DNA of 15,845 bases from Promethearchaeota archaeon (GTDB lineage: Archaea; Asgardarchaeota; Lokiarchaeia; Sigyniarchaeales; Promethearchaeaceae), in assembly GCA_014729055.1 (NCBI GenBank), contig WJKO01000483.1:1-15845 (forward strand), read 5' to 3'. A model generated the notes under the pieces. It was not told the DNA's origin. It searched no databases and saw only the letters and a program-made list of their open reading frames with translations. Every line of letters begins with the position of its first letter. The stretch's first letter is position 1. This document shows, in pieces, positions 1 to 7,422 of this stretch. The position numbers and the translations under genes were made by a program.

Positions 1-18
1 ATTTAGAGCTACCTTGGT

Positions 19-324
19 CTATTTTTCGCCTAATCCTTCTATTTTATTTATACAATCGTCCAAAAAATCGGCGTTTCTAAAAGTAGGTTCATTTTTCAAT
101 TCAATGATAATATGTTTCAGTAAAATCTGGAAAATTCGTATTTTAATATCTTCATCAGTATCTCTGAATTCATAGAACGGTTTATTCATCTCCCGTTGAA
201 AATTGGTTAAAGCTCTATCTAGAACGGGTGCCAGATCTTCTGGTTTAACATTCGGTTGGTATTCTTGTACAATATTATGCAATAGATCTAACAAACCTTG
301 ACGTTCCGTAATTATTTTACTCAT
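19..324 (-). CDS. Small hypothetical protein, 101 aa
   Basis: I do not recognise this protein. It is short, soluble and rich in charged residues, with no cysteine, signal peptide or membrane segment; the sequence reads as mostly helical (for example LLDLLHNIVQEY near the N-terminus and IRIFQILLKHIIIELK around residues 62-77). The ATG at 324 is supported by a good Shine-Dalgarno-like GGATGTGA (plus-strand 332-339) seven bases upstream. It is divergent from uvrC across a 271-base gap, so it need not share its regulation. The protein is complete: the stop lies at 19-21. It could be a small regulatory or adaptor protein, but nothing visible assigns a function. The good ribosome binding site and clean frame make it likely to be a real gene. 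Confidence 0.7.
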   Translation of the reverse strand: MSKIITERQGLLDLLHNIVQEYQPNVKPEDLAPVLDRALTNFQREMNKPFYEFRDTDEDIKIRIFQILLKHIIIELKNEPTFRNADFLDDCINKIEGLGEK

Positions 325-545
325 TCGATATTCACATCCAATAATACAAATTATAACATGACTTAAATATAATTTTGAAACTAAATCTTAAGATATATGC
401 CGTTTTGTTTCATAAATTTCGTAAGATCATGAAATCAACTATAAAAATTATGATGATTTTATGCGATCATACATCCGAGAAACTCTTTAAAAAAGATTTC
501 GTCTATATATGTTAAGGCAAAAACGCATTTAATAAGCTTATCATT

Positions 546-595
546 AAAAAAATTGATTCGTTTAAAATTGATTTCATATAAAAAATTGATTCGTT
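546..595 (+). repeat. 16-bp direct repeat abutting the uvrC start
   Basis: The sequence AAAAAATTGATTCGTT occurs exactly at 547-562 and again at 580-595, 33 bases apart, with the second copy ending immediately before the uvrC ATG. A degenerate third copy (AAAATTGATTT) lies between them at 564-574. The repeat covers the position where an archaeal promoter would lie for a leaderless uvrC transcript, so it could be a regulator-binding site or simply a local duplication. Confidence 0.6.
561..569 (+). promoter_or_regulatory. Candidate TATA box for uvrC
   Basis: TTTAAAATT resembles the archaeal TATA element and lies about 27-35 bases before the uvrC ATG, which would place transcription start at or a few bases before the start codon. 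No Shine-Dalgarno motif precedes the ATG, consistent with a leaderless or very short-leader message. This rests on spacing and base composition only, in a very AT-rich region. Confidence 0.3.
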
Positions 596-2647
596 ATGAA
601 TTTGAACGATAAAGATTATCCGATAGAAGTTATAATAAAGAAGAAAAACTTACCAGATAAACCCGGGATATATATCTTTAAAGATAAGAGTGGTACTACC
701 ATATACATCGGTAAAGCAAAATCGTTAAAAAACCGGGTTCCACAGTATTTTAAACGGATCAAATACAGCGATACGCACGATGAAGTGTTATATGGCCAGA
801 AGATCCAGAAGCTTGTGGCAAATATAGCAGATATCGACTTTATCATTACGGAAAACGAAAAAGAGGCGCTTATTCTCGAAAATGACATGGTAAAGAAACA
901 TCAACCCAAGTTTAATGTGCTTTTGAAGGATGATAAATCATTTCCTTGGATTTTGATAACATATTCAGAGAAATTCCCGCGAATTAAAGTCATCCGACAA
1001 CCGAGAACAATAAAGAATGCCGATAATAAAAATTTACAATCTACTAAAAATAAGTTCTTTGGACCTTATATTGATGTATCTTCGATGAGAAAAACGCTAA
1101 AATCTCTAAGAAAATTATTTCCATATTGTTCATGTAAGAGTCCATGTAAAGTACGAAAAAGATCTTGCTTAAATTATCAGATTGACCTCTGTCCTGCCCC
1201 GTGTGATGGGAAAATAACTCGAGAAAAATATTTAGAGAACATTAATAATATTGAACGAGTTCTTAGCGGTGATATTGAAGGTATTATACAAGATATGGAA
1301 GCAAAAATGCAAAAAGCGTCCGAAGAACTTAATTTTGAATTAGCTGCAGAATATCGAGACACTATTTCTGGTTTGCGGAAGATGAATCGAAAGCAAGCAA
1401 TTGTAAATTACGAGGACTCAGAAAAAATAAACCGCGATATTGTCGGTTGTTATGATACTTTAAAGAAAATTGGTATTCTGATTATGCATGTGCGGAACGG
1501 AAGACTGATCGGTAAAACACCGTCAATAATTAACAGCGACGAGAAATGGGGCAATGATAAGGAAATTTTGGTCTCATTTTTAGAGCAATTCTATCTCAGT
1601 GGGTTGCATTCGTTACCCGAGGAAATAATCATACCGCGAAAGTTCTTTCAAAAAACGACTAATTCAAATAATCATGAACATATTAAGTATTCAATAAAGA
1701 CACTTGAAAATACACTTGAAGACCGCTATAAACAATCTGTAAAGATTCGTCCACCCGGCACAGGTTCATATACAAAAAGCTTGCTAAGAATTGCCTTAAA
1801 AAATGTCAAACTCATGGTTAAGCTTGAACAAGAATATGATAAACTAATGACAGAAGCTGACGTGTTGACGGAGTTGGGCTTTGACGAAACATATCTTGCC
1901 AACATGAATCCAAAGGAACGTAATCTACTGCTGGGGTTGAAAGAGATCATGGATATTTGTGACCTTGATAGTTTACCGAGATATGTGGAGGGCTTTGATG
2001 TAAGCAATTGGCAGCAGAGCGATGCAACGGCATCAATGGTGTGCTTTATTGATGGAAAGCCGAGCAAAAGTAATTATCGGAGCTATCTCATTCGACAGAA
2101 AGATATTCAAGGAGACTTTGCCATGATACAAGAGGTTATTGAAAGGAGATACACACGAATTTTACGCGAGAAGAAAAATCATCCCGATCTCGTTGTGATA
2201 GACGGCGGAAAAATTCAGGTTAACGCAGCAGTAGATGTCCTTAATGATTTAAAATTAGATATCCCTATTGTGGGACTTGAAAAACGAAAAACACATACTA
2301 AAATCGATAAAGTCGTCTATCAGGAAAAGGATAAAGATACTAAAAAAACTCGCATTATTAGTAAGAAATTAAAGGAAGATACGTACGCATACAAGATATT
2401 GCAACATATCTCTACTGAATACCACAGACGGGCCATTCAACACCACCGAAAAAGGCGAATGAAAAGAATTCTGGAATCTCCGCTTGATGCAATTCCGGGT
2501 ATTGGAAAGAAAACGCGAATCAAGATATTGGAACACTTTGGGTCATTAGAAAGCGTAAAAAACGCAGAATTGAAAGATTTTCAAGCATTATTGGGAACAA
2601 AAAGAGGTAAAAACATCTTTAATGGTATTAAAAAGAATTTAAAATAG
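596..2647 (+). CDS. uvrC: UvrC, excinuclease ABC subunit C
   Basis: UvrC is the dual-incision nuclease of UvrABC nucleotide excision repair, cutting on both sides of a UvrB-marked lesion. All expected parts are visible: a GIY-YIG domain (GIY at 24-26, YIG at 37-39, R47, probable catalytic E90); a cysteine cluster between 178 and 203; a UVR domain around 227-262 that contacts UvrB; an RNase H-like endonuclease with GFD (D468), VIDGG (D536) and EYH (H610) as the probable catalytic triad; and a C-terminal helix-hairpin-helix region with IPGIGKKTR near 633-641. At 683 residues it is full length, slightly longer than typical bacterial UvrC. It starts at an ATG without a Shine-Dalgarno motif. uvrA and uvrB are not in the window. 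In archaea UvrABC is patchily distributed and generally regarded as acquired from bacteria; base composition here matches the neighbours. Confidence 0.96.
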   Translation: MNLNDKDYPIEVIIKKKNLPDKPGIYIFKDKSGTTIYIGKAKSLKNRVPQYFKRIKYSDTHDEVLYGQKIQKLVANIADIDFIITENEKEALILENDMVKKHQPKFNVLLKDDKSFPWILITYSEKFPRIKVIRQPRTIKNADNKNLQSTKNKFFGPYIDVSSMRKTLKSLRKLFPYCSCKSPCKVRKRSCLNYQIDLCPAPCDGKITREKYLENINNIERVLSGDIEGIIQDMEAKMQKASEELNFELAAEYRDTISGLRKMNRKQAIVNYEDSEKINRDIVGCYDTLKKIGILIMHVRNGRLIGKTPSIINSDEKWGNDKEILVSFLEQFYLSGLHSLPEEIIIPRKFFQKTTNSNNHEHIKYSIKTLENTLEDRYKQSVKIRPPGTGSYTKSLLRIALKNVKLMVKLEQEYDKLMTEADVLTELGFDETYLANMNPKERNLLLGLKEIMDICDLDSLPRYVEGFDVSNWQQSDATASMVCFIDGKPSKSNYRSYLIRQKDIQGDFAMIQEVIERRYTRILREKKNHPDLVVIDGGKIQVNAAVDVLNDLKLDIPIVGLEKRKTHTKIDKVVYQEKDKDTKKTRIISKKLKEDTYAYKILQHISTEYHRRAIQHHRKRRMKRILESPLDAIPGIGKKTRIKILEHFGSLESVKNAELKDFQALLGTKRGKNIFNGIKKNLK

Positions 2648-2683
2648 ATAAAAATTCATAAAAAAACTATAGATAACAGACTA

Positions 2684-2694
2684 CTTTTCTTTTC
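2684..2694 (+). terminator. T-rich tract after uvrC
   Basis: CTTTTCTTTTC lies 37 bases past the uvrC stop and before the next gene. Pyrimidine tracts of this kind act as intrinsic terminators in archaea without needing a hairpin. The tract is short and interrupted, so the call is tentative. Confidence 0.3.
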
Positions 2695-2700
2695 AAATAG

Positions 2701-2709
2701 TTAAAAAAC
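2701..2709 (+). promoter_or_regulatory. Candidate TATA box for the GH2 gene
   Basis: TTAAAAAAC sits 22-30 bases before the ATG at 2731, the spacing expected when an archaeal transcript begins at the start codon. The ATG has no Shine-Dalgarno motif in front of it. Weak consensus match in AT-rich sequence. Confidence 0.25.
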
Positions 2710-2730
2710 TTTAATGACCATAAAAGAAAT

Positions 2731-5169
2731 ATGAAAGAGATCCAGTTACTAAATGGAATATGGAAATGCAAATCCGACCCAGAAGAACTCGGTGCATTGA
2801 ATAATTATTTTGGTGCTGATTTTAATGACGATGATTGGTATGATATCAAGGTGCCGGGCCACTGGCAAGATGAGGTCGAGGAATTAAAGGATTATAGCGG
2901 CACTGTCTGGTATAGAACGAAATTTAAAGTCCCCAATGATTTTCTCAAGGATGAAAATGAGCGAGTGCGTCTCTTATTCAAAGGAATTTTCTATAAATCT
3001 GAATATTATCTCAATGGTGAATTTTTAGGCACCCATGAAGGTTATTTTGATACGCATGGCTATGAAGTCGGTGATATGTTAGTGAAAGGAGATGATAAAG
3101 CTAATGTGCTAGCGGTCAAAGTGATCTGCGAAAATGAACCCGACATGAATAATAAAAAACAGATAATCGGGACATTCGGACATTGGGATGCTTCAGACCC
3201 CAACTTTAACGCAGGGGGTATTTGGAATGATGTTCTTCTATATAAAAGTGGAAATGCATATATAGAGCGATTGAAATTGATTACAAAACTAAAAAATGAA
3301 AACATGGCAACAGAGAAAATTTCAATTTTCTTAGATAGCGCTATTGACGCAGAATTGAAAGGTAAAATCTCGTTTACACCCCATAATTTTCAAGGAAATT
3401 CATATAGTCAAGATCTTGTAATTAAGGTAGAAAAGGGGAAAAACAAACACACCTTTGAACTTCCAATGAAGAATCCAGCCCTCTGGTGGACATGGGACTT
3501 GGGAAAACCGAATTTATATGATGTCAAACTTGAGTTGATAATGAATAATCAGATTACAGATGAATTAAAAACTCGAACAGGAATAAAAGAATTCAAAAAT
3601 AACCGAAAGCAATATGGATTAATTAAGGGAGAAAAATGGAATATAGAGTTTAACAAAAAGCGATTCTTCCCAAAAGGAACTAACATTCCCCCATGGCAAC
3701 ATTTAGCAACGGGAAACAAAGAAAAGTTCAGTAAAAGACTCCAGATGTTGATTGATGCAAATATGAATATTATCCGAGTTCATGCACATATAGACAGAGA
3801 TGAATTGCATCAAGCTTGTGATGAATTAGGAATTCTTATTTGGCAAGATCTTCCATTGCAGTGGTTTTATGCAAAATCAAAATTCGATCAAGCGAAATTA
3901 GATGCCAAGCGAGCCGTCCAGAAGATCCAACACCATCCGAGTCAAGCAATATGGTGTGCACATAATGAACCGATCAAATTCCCGAATGCAAAAGAGATTC
4001 TGAAAATGGTATTTTTCATTTTACTTTCTTCATGGTTTACTAATTTAATTCGTGCAAACCTATTAGGTCCTCTAATGAGTAGTTGGACGGGAATCGGGTT
4101 AAAAATAGTGAAAGAGATCATATTTATTATCATCTGGCTTGTGATCTACAATACGTTTGGAATTTTACTCGATTTAGAAATCCCTTCTTTGATTGCGTAT
4201 AACTCAAATAGAAGCAACTTGGATCCACAACTCCATGATATCATGCGCGAAGAAGAAGAAAATCAAAATATGGTTATTCCTTACTCGGGCATTTGTAAAG
4301 GTGGCGTATGGCCCATGTTTAGCACGTATGCATATACTGATATTCATGCATATCCTGGTTGGTATGCAAGTTATTTCAAGGGATATCGGGGATTAAAGAA
4401 GTTTTTAAAACCAAGCTTGAGAAACCATGCACGATTTGTTACCGAATATGGTTCCCAAGCCCTTCCCTCTAAGGGAGTTATGTTTAGAATTTTAGAACCT
4501 GCTGAACGATGGCCTCTAAATTGGAAAAAACTCGCGAAAAAACACAGATGTCAACCCATGTTCTGCAAATGGTGGTTTCCACCAAAAATGGCAAAGAATT
4601 TGGAGGAATATATAGAATTAAGTCAAGATTATCAAGCGGAACAAGTCCATATGCAGACTGAGATATTTCGGAGACTCAAACATAATCCAATGGAAGGATT
4701 AATTACATTTCTGGGCTACGATTGCTTTCCCGCGGTTGATTGGAGTTTCATTGACATCGATTTAAAGCCAAAGAAAGCATATTATACCGTTCAAAAGGCA
4801 TTTGAACCATTATATGCATTCTTAGATAAATGGCCGAAGAAAAAATACAAACCCGGAGATATATTTGAAAGTGACGTGTTTCTTACAAATGACTATTTAG
4901 AAGATAAAGAAGCTGTTAGCGTCCAATGGAAACTCTCTCGAGAGAATAAAAATATTATTCGCACGGGTGACTTTAAGACAAAAATTAAAGCAGATATGGT
5001 AAAAAAAATCGGCAAAATTGAATTTAAAATACCTGAAGAAAACCTTTATGAGGACGGAGAACATCACGAAATCTATCTTTCGATAAGCACGTTAAACCCA
5101 AGCGGAAAGCGAAAGGTCATTAACAATACCTATCGGATTGATATTAACAAGTATAAATGGCCGCATTAA
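2731..5169 (+). CDS. GH2 glycosidase (beta-mannosidase/beta-galactosidase-like) with hydrophobic insertion
   Basis: A retaining beta-glycosidase of family GH2, 812 aa. The N-terminal jelly-roll (about 1-175) opens with the typical LNGIWK and contains VPGHW; an immunoglobulin-like domain follows (about 176-290), then a TIM barrel. The acid/base is E413 in HNEP, after HHPSQAIW; the nucleophile is E572 in FVTEYGSQ. A second beta-sandwich probably forms the C-terminus (about 695-812). Substrate cannot be fixed from sequence; the barrel motifs resemble beta-mannosidase-like members most, and a GH38 alpha-mannosidase lies two genes on. There is no signal peptide. The odd part is residues about 422-485: two strongly hydrophobic stretches (426-449 and 463-480) inserted in frame between the two catalytic glutamates, where GH2 barrels normally have soluble loops. 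They could anchor the enzyme to a membrane or pack as a hydrophobic lid. The frame is continuous, so this is not a frameshift. Confidence 0.88.
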   Translation: MKEIQLLNGIWKCKSDPEELGALNNYFGADFNDDDWYDIKVPGHWQDEVEELKDYSGTVWYRTKFKVPNDFLKDENERVRLLFKGIFYKSEYYLNGEFLGTHEGYFDTHGYEVGDMLVKGDDKANVLAVKVICENEPDMNNKKQIIGTFGHWDASDPNFNAGGIWNDVLLYKSGNAYIERLKLITKLKNENMATEKISIFLDSAIDAELKGKISFTPHNFQGNSYSQDLVIKVEKGKNKHTFELPMKNPALWWTWDLGKPNLYDVKLELIMNNQITDELKTRTGIKEFKNNRKQYGLIKGEKWNIEFNKKRFFPKGTNIPPWQHLATGNKEKFSKRLQMLIDANMNIIRVHAHIDRDELHQACDELGILIWQDLPLQWFYAKSKFDQAKLDAKRAVQKIQHHPSQAIWCAHNEPIKFPNAKEILKMVFFILLSSWFTNLIRANLLGPLMSSWTGIGLKIVKEIIFIIIWLVIYNTFGILLDLEIPSLIAYNSNRSNLDPQLHDIMREEEENQNMVIPYSGICKGGVWPMFSTYAYTDIHAYPGWYASYFKGYRGLKKFLKPSLRNHARFVTEYGSQALPSKGVMFRILEPAERWPLNWKKLAKKHRCQPMFCKWWFPPKMAKNLEEYIELSQDYQAEQVHMQTEIFRRLKHNPMEGLITFLGYDCFPAVDWSFIDIDLKPKKAYYTVQKAFEPLYAFLDKWPKKKYKPGDIFESDVFLTNDYLEDKEAVSVQWKLSRENKNIIRTGDFKTKIKADMVKKIGKIEFKIPEENLYEDGEHHEIYLSISTLNPSGKRKVINNTYRIDINKYKWPH

Positions 5170-5192
5170 GTTTAATGAGAAGAAAGAAAAAA

Positions 5193-5200
5193 TTATAAAT
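5193..5200 (+). promoter_or_regulatory. Candidate TATA box for the AN1 gene
   Basis: TTATAAAT lies 21-28 bases before the ATG at 5221. If used it would give a transcript starting close to the ATG and would remove the GGTGG ribosome binding site at 5211-5215, so either this box is not used or the gene is read from the upstream GH2 transcript. The two signals conflict and the call is weak. Confidence 0.25.
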
Positions 5201-5220
5201 TCAAATATATGGTGGTTTAA

Positions 5221-5970
5221 ATGGATATATGTCAATTTTGCGGAAGAGAATCAAGTGATCTTCAAAAGTGTCCACTATGTCTGCAATATTTATGCCCGGA
5301 TCACTTTGACCCGACAAATCACGATTGTCCAAGACAACCTGCATTGAATCCCTATACATTAGGGAAAATTACTAATGAATCTAAAGAGCCCTCTATATCG
5401 GACGTCACCCAAAGTCAAGAAAACCTCAAAAAATTTATCAATAATGAATTATCGGATGTAGAAATCGAATCAGAACCCACTTCAAAATATGCTTTCAATA
5501 TGGGTGTGGATAAAACAACAGAACAAGTCAAAGGAGAAGGAAGCATTACGGCGGATGATGATTATACAGAAATTGAAAACCCCATAGAAGGGGTCTATAA
5601 TATTGAACATGAATATCAGGATCCAGATGGATACGCCCAACCAATTCAATTTATTAAACCGGATTGTGACTACGCTAAGAAATTGCACATTTTACCGAGT
5701 CGAACGAAAGAATGCTACTTTTGTGGTAAAGCGACGGATAAATCAAAGGGCGGAACATTTATATCATGTAGAAACGTGGAAGAGCGTTTGTTAACGAGCA
5801 TGCGCCGTGGACTATTCGGCGGCTCAACTGATGGATTTTGGATCTGTAGTAATCCCGATTGTAAAATTAAGTGGAATTCAAAGGAACCCGTCTATTTAAC
5901 ATTCAAATCAGGTAAAATCTATAAATATGTACATCAGTGGAATATGAAAGCCGAATTAGACTGGGATTGA
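5221..5970 (+). CDS. AN1-type zinc-finger protein with C-terminal cysteine module
   Basis: The N-terminus is a complete AN1 zinc finger: C4-x2-C7-x9-C17-x2-C20-x4-C25-x2-H28-x5-H34-x-C36, which binds two zinc ions. A linker rich in acidic and polar residues (about 45-140) is probably disordered. The C-terminal part holds a second probable metal site with C165, C168, C183, C209 and C214 (CYFC, then CSNPDC) and a beta-rich tail. AN1 fingers in eukaryotes sit in proteins tied to ubiquitin and Cdc48/p97 pathways; archaeal members are widespread but mostly uncharacterised, so any link to protein quality control is inference. It follows the GH2 gene by 51 bases, and GGTGG at 5211-5215 provides a ribosome binding site with five-base spacing, supporting this start and co-transcription with the GH2 gene. 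No membrane segment or signal peptide is seen. Confidence 0.9.
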   Translation: MDICQFCGRESSDLQKCPLCLQYLCPDHFDPTNHDCPRQPALNPYTLGKITNESKEPSISDVTQSQENLKKFINNELSDVEIESEPTSKYAFNMGVDKTTEQVKGEGSITADDDYTEIENPIEGVYNIEHEYQDPDGYAQPIQFIKPDCDYAKKLHILPSRTKECYFCGKATDKSKGGTFISCRNVEERLLTSMRRGLFGGSTDGFWICSNPDCKIKWNSKEPVYLTFKSGKIYKYVHQWNMKAELDWD

Positions 5971-6003
5971 TTACATTACATTTTACCTTAATAACCACAA
6001 TTA

Positions 6004-6011
6004 TTATAAAG
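6004..6011 (+). promoter_or_regulatory. Candidate TATA box for the thiolase gene
   Basis: TTATAAAG lies in the 101-base gap after the AN1 gene. Transcription starting about 25 bases downstream would leave a leader of roughly 40 bases, enough to include the weak AGGTTG ribosome binding site at 6060-6065. Confidence 0.35.
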
Positions 6012-6071
6012 CCACCGATAGATAGAAAATACGATAGTAGTCAGTAGTCTAAAGTTTACAGGTTGTTGAAT

Positions 6072-7292
6072 ATGAAAGAATTAAATGAAGTAGTTATTGT
6101 TGACTTTTTAAGAACACCCATGTCTCGTTCATCGACACACACCCCAGAGAAAGACATTTTTCTTAATTACCGGGCTGATGAATTGCTTGGTATGGTGATT
6201 AAAAAATTAATTGAGAGAGTGGGAATAAATCCAAGCCTCATAGACGATATGATTACAGGATGTGCCTTTCCCGTAGGAGAAAACTGGTTATATGGCGGGC
6301 GAAATCCCTTATTCTTATCGGAACTCCCATATACAATACCTGCTATGGCGATAGATCGCCAATGCGCAAGTTCCATGTCGTCTGTTCATATCGGCACCAT
6401 GGAGATAATGACGGGAAACGCTGATATTATTCTTGCTTGCGGAATGGAGCACATGACCCGAGTTCCAATGGATTTTACAAAAAATACAGCAGTTGTCTTA
6501 AATGAAGACTTAATAGATTACAAAAATCATCCTGAATATAAAAAATACGATCTAAAGACAGGATTCTCTATGATCCAAACTGCCCAAAAACTGCACGAAA
6601 TTTCAGGTATTACTCGAGAGGAAATGGATGAATGGGCATTACGATCACATAACAAAGCAATAGCGGCATTGGATGGAGGATTTTTCAATGATGAAATTCT
6701 ACCTATAGAAGTAAAGCAGAATGAAAAGCAGATAAAGCTGGTTGAATACGACCAATCAATTCGACGTAATTCGAAATTGGAAATTATGAAAAAATTACGA
6801 CCCGTTTCAAAAGGAATAACGCAAGATCCGCAGATCACTGCGGGAAATTCATCACCATTGAATGCAGGAGCTGGAGCAGCTATACTAATGTCAAAGAAGA
6901 AAGCAATAGAGTTGGGCTTAAGCCCACTGGCAAAAATCGTTTCTATGTCATGGGCTGCGGTGGATCCGAGCATTATGGGGACTGGTCCAGTGCCCGCAAG
7001 TCAAAAAGCATTAAAACGTGCGAATTTGCGAGTAGATGATATTGATTACTGGGAAATCAACGAAGCATTCGCAGTAGTCGCCTTAAATACAATTAAAGAA
7101 CTTACCATTAATCCCGAAAAGGTGAACGTAAAAGGAGGAGCGATAGCTTTAGGTCATGCTTTGGGATTAACTGGTGTGAGGCTGGTTTCAACGCTTGCCC
7201 GTATTTTGCAAAAAGAAGGGGGTACCTATGGATTAGCGACACCATGTGTAGGTGGCGGTCAAGGCACAGCCACAATATTAGAGCGTTTATAA
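6072..7292 (+). CDS. Thiolase (acetyl-CoA C-acyltransferase family)
   Basis: Thiolases make or break the carbon-carbon bond of 3-ketoacyl-CoA, either condensing two acetyl-CoA or releasing acetyl-CoA in beta-oxidation. This 406-aa protein has the full active site: nucleophile C98 in DRQCASS, the NEAFA motif near residues 330-334, H362 in GGAIALGHALG, and C392 in CVGGGQG. The usual proline after the histidine (GHP) is alanine here. Length is normal for the family. The upstream in-frame TTG at 6063 is less likely than the ATG at 6072, which is preceded by AGGTTG at suitable spacing. The sequence looks closer to bacterial-type degradative thiolases than to the archaeal mevalonate-pathway enzyme, and the HMG-CoA synthase and DUF35 (OB-fold) genes that usually accompany the latter are absent. 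Beta-oxidation or ketoacid metabolism is therefore inferred; the exact substrate is unknown. Confidence 0.9.
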   Translation: MKELNEVVIVDFLRTPMSRSSTHTPEKDIFLNYRADELLGMVIKKLIERVGINPSLIDDMITGCAFPVGENWLYGGRNPLFLSELPYTIPAMAIDRQCASSMSSVHIGTMEIMTGNADIILACGMEHMTRVPMDFTKNTAVVLNEDLIDYKNHPEYKKYDLKTGFSMIQTAQKLHEISGITREEMDEWALRSHNKAIAALDGGFFNDEILPIEVKQNEKQIKLVEYDQSIRRNSKLEIMKKLRPVSKGITQDPQITAGNSSPLNAGAGAAILMSKKKAIELGLSPLAKIVSMSWAAVDPSIMGTGPVPASQKALKRANLRVDDIDYWEINEAFAVVALNTIKELTINPEKVNVKGGAIALGHALGLTGVRLVSTLARILQKEGGTYGLATPCVGGGQGTATILERL

Positions 7293-7356
7293 TCCAAGTC
7301 AATAATGAGTTTTCATACTTATTCCTTCTATTTAATTGTTTTACTACATCAACTGC

Positions 7357-7397
7357 ACTTTTTATTACTCTTAATTTTTCTTCTAGTTAATTTTTTA
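7357..7397 (+). terminator. Pyrimidine-rich terminator region after the thiolase
   Basis: Three T-rich tracts (CTTTTTA at 7358-7364, ATTTTTCTT around 7374-7382 and ATTTTTTAC at 7390-7398) follow one another in the gap between thiolase and mannosidase. Consecutive oligo-T runs are the usual archaeal intrinsic termination signal, so the two genes are probably transcribed separately. Confidence 0.45.
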
Positions 7398-7402
7398 CTT
7401 GT

Positions 7403-7422
7403 TAATTACTAATTACTAATTA
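7403..7422 (+). repeat. Heptamer tandem repeat before the GH38 start
   Basis: TAATTAC is repeated twice in tandem (7403-7409, 7410-7416), followed by TAATTA (7417-7422), which runs into the ATG at 7422. No Shine-Dalgarno motif precedes the start. It may be replication slippage in AT-rich DNA or affect initiation on a leaderless message. Confidence 0.5.

Noticed and set aside
382..393. The 12-mer TAAATCTTAAGA shared with 15329-15340, possibly a common operator
   Set aside because: Matches of this length between AT-rich intergenic stretches are expected by chance in a window of this size, and the copy at 382 lacks the full inverted repeat.
429..515. A 28-codon plus-strand frame in the gap before uvrC
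   Set aside because: Very short, no ribosome binding site, and composition typical of random AT-rich sequence.
2716..2725. GACCATAAAA before both the GH2 gene and the membrane-protein gene (11880-11889)
   Set aside because: Ten bases only, with different spacing to the two start codons; chance is sufficient.
3942..4133. A 63-codon minus-strand frame opposite the hydrophobic part of the GH2 gene, which might suggest a separate inserted gene
   Set aside because: The plus-strand GH2 frame is continuous with both catalytic motifs on either side; the minus frame shows no recognisable motif and is a shadow.
6527..6973. A 148-codon minus-strand frame inside the thiolase
   Set aside because: It lies wholly opposite a gene with a complete thiolase active site and looks like a shadow of it.
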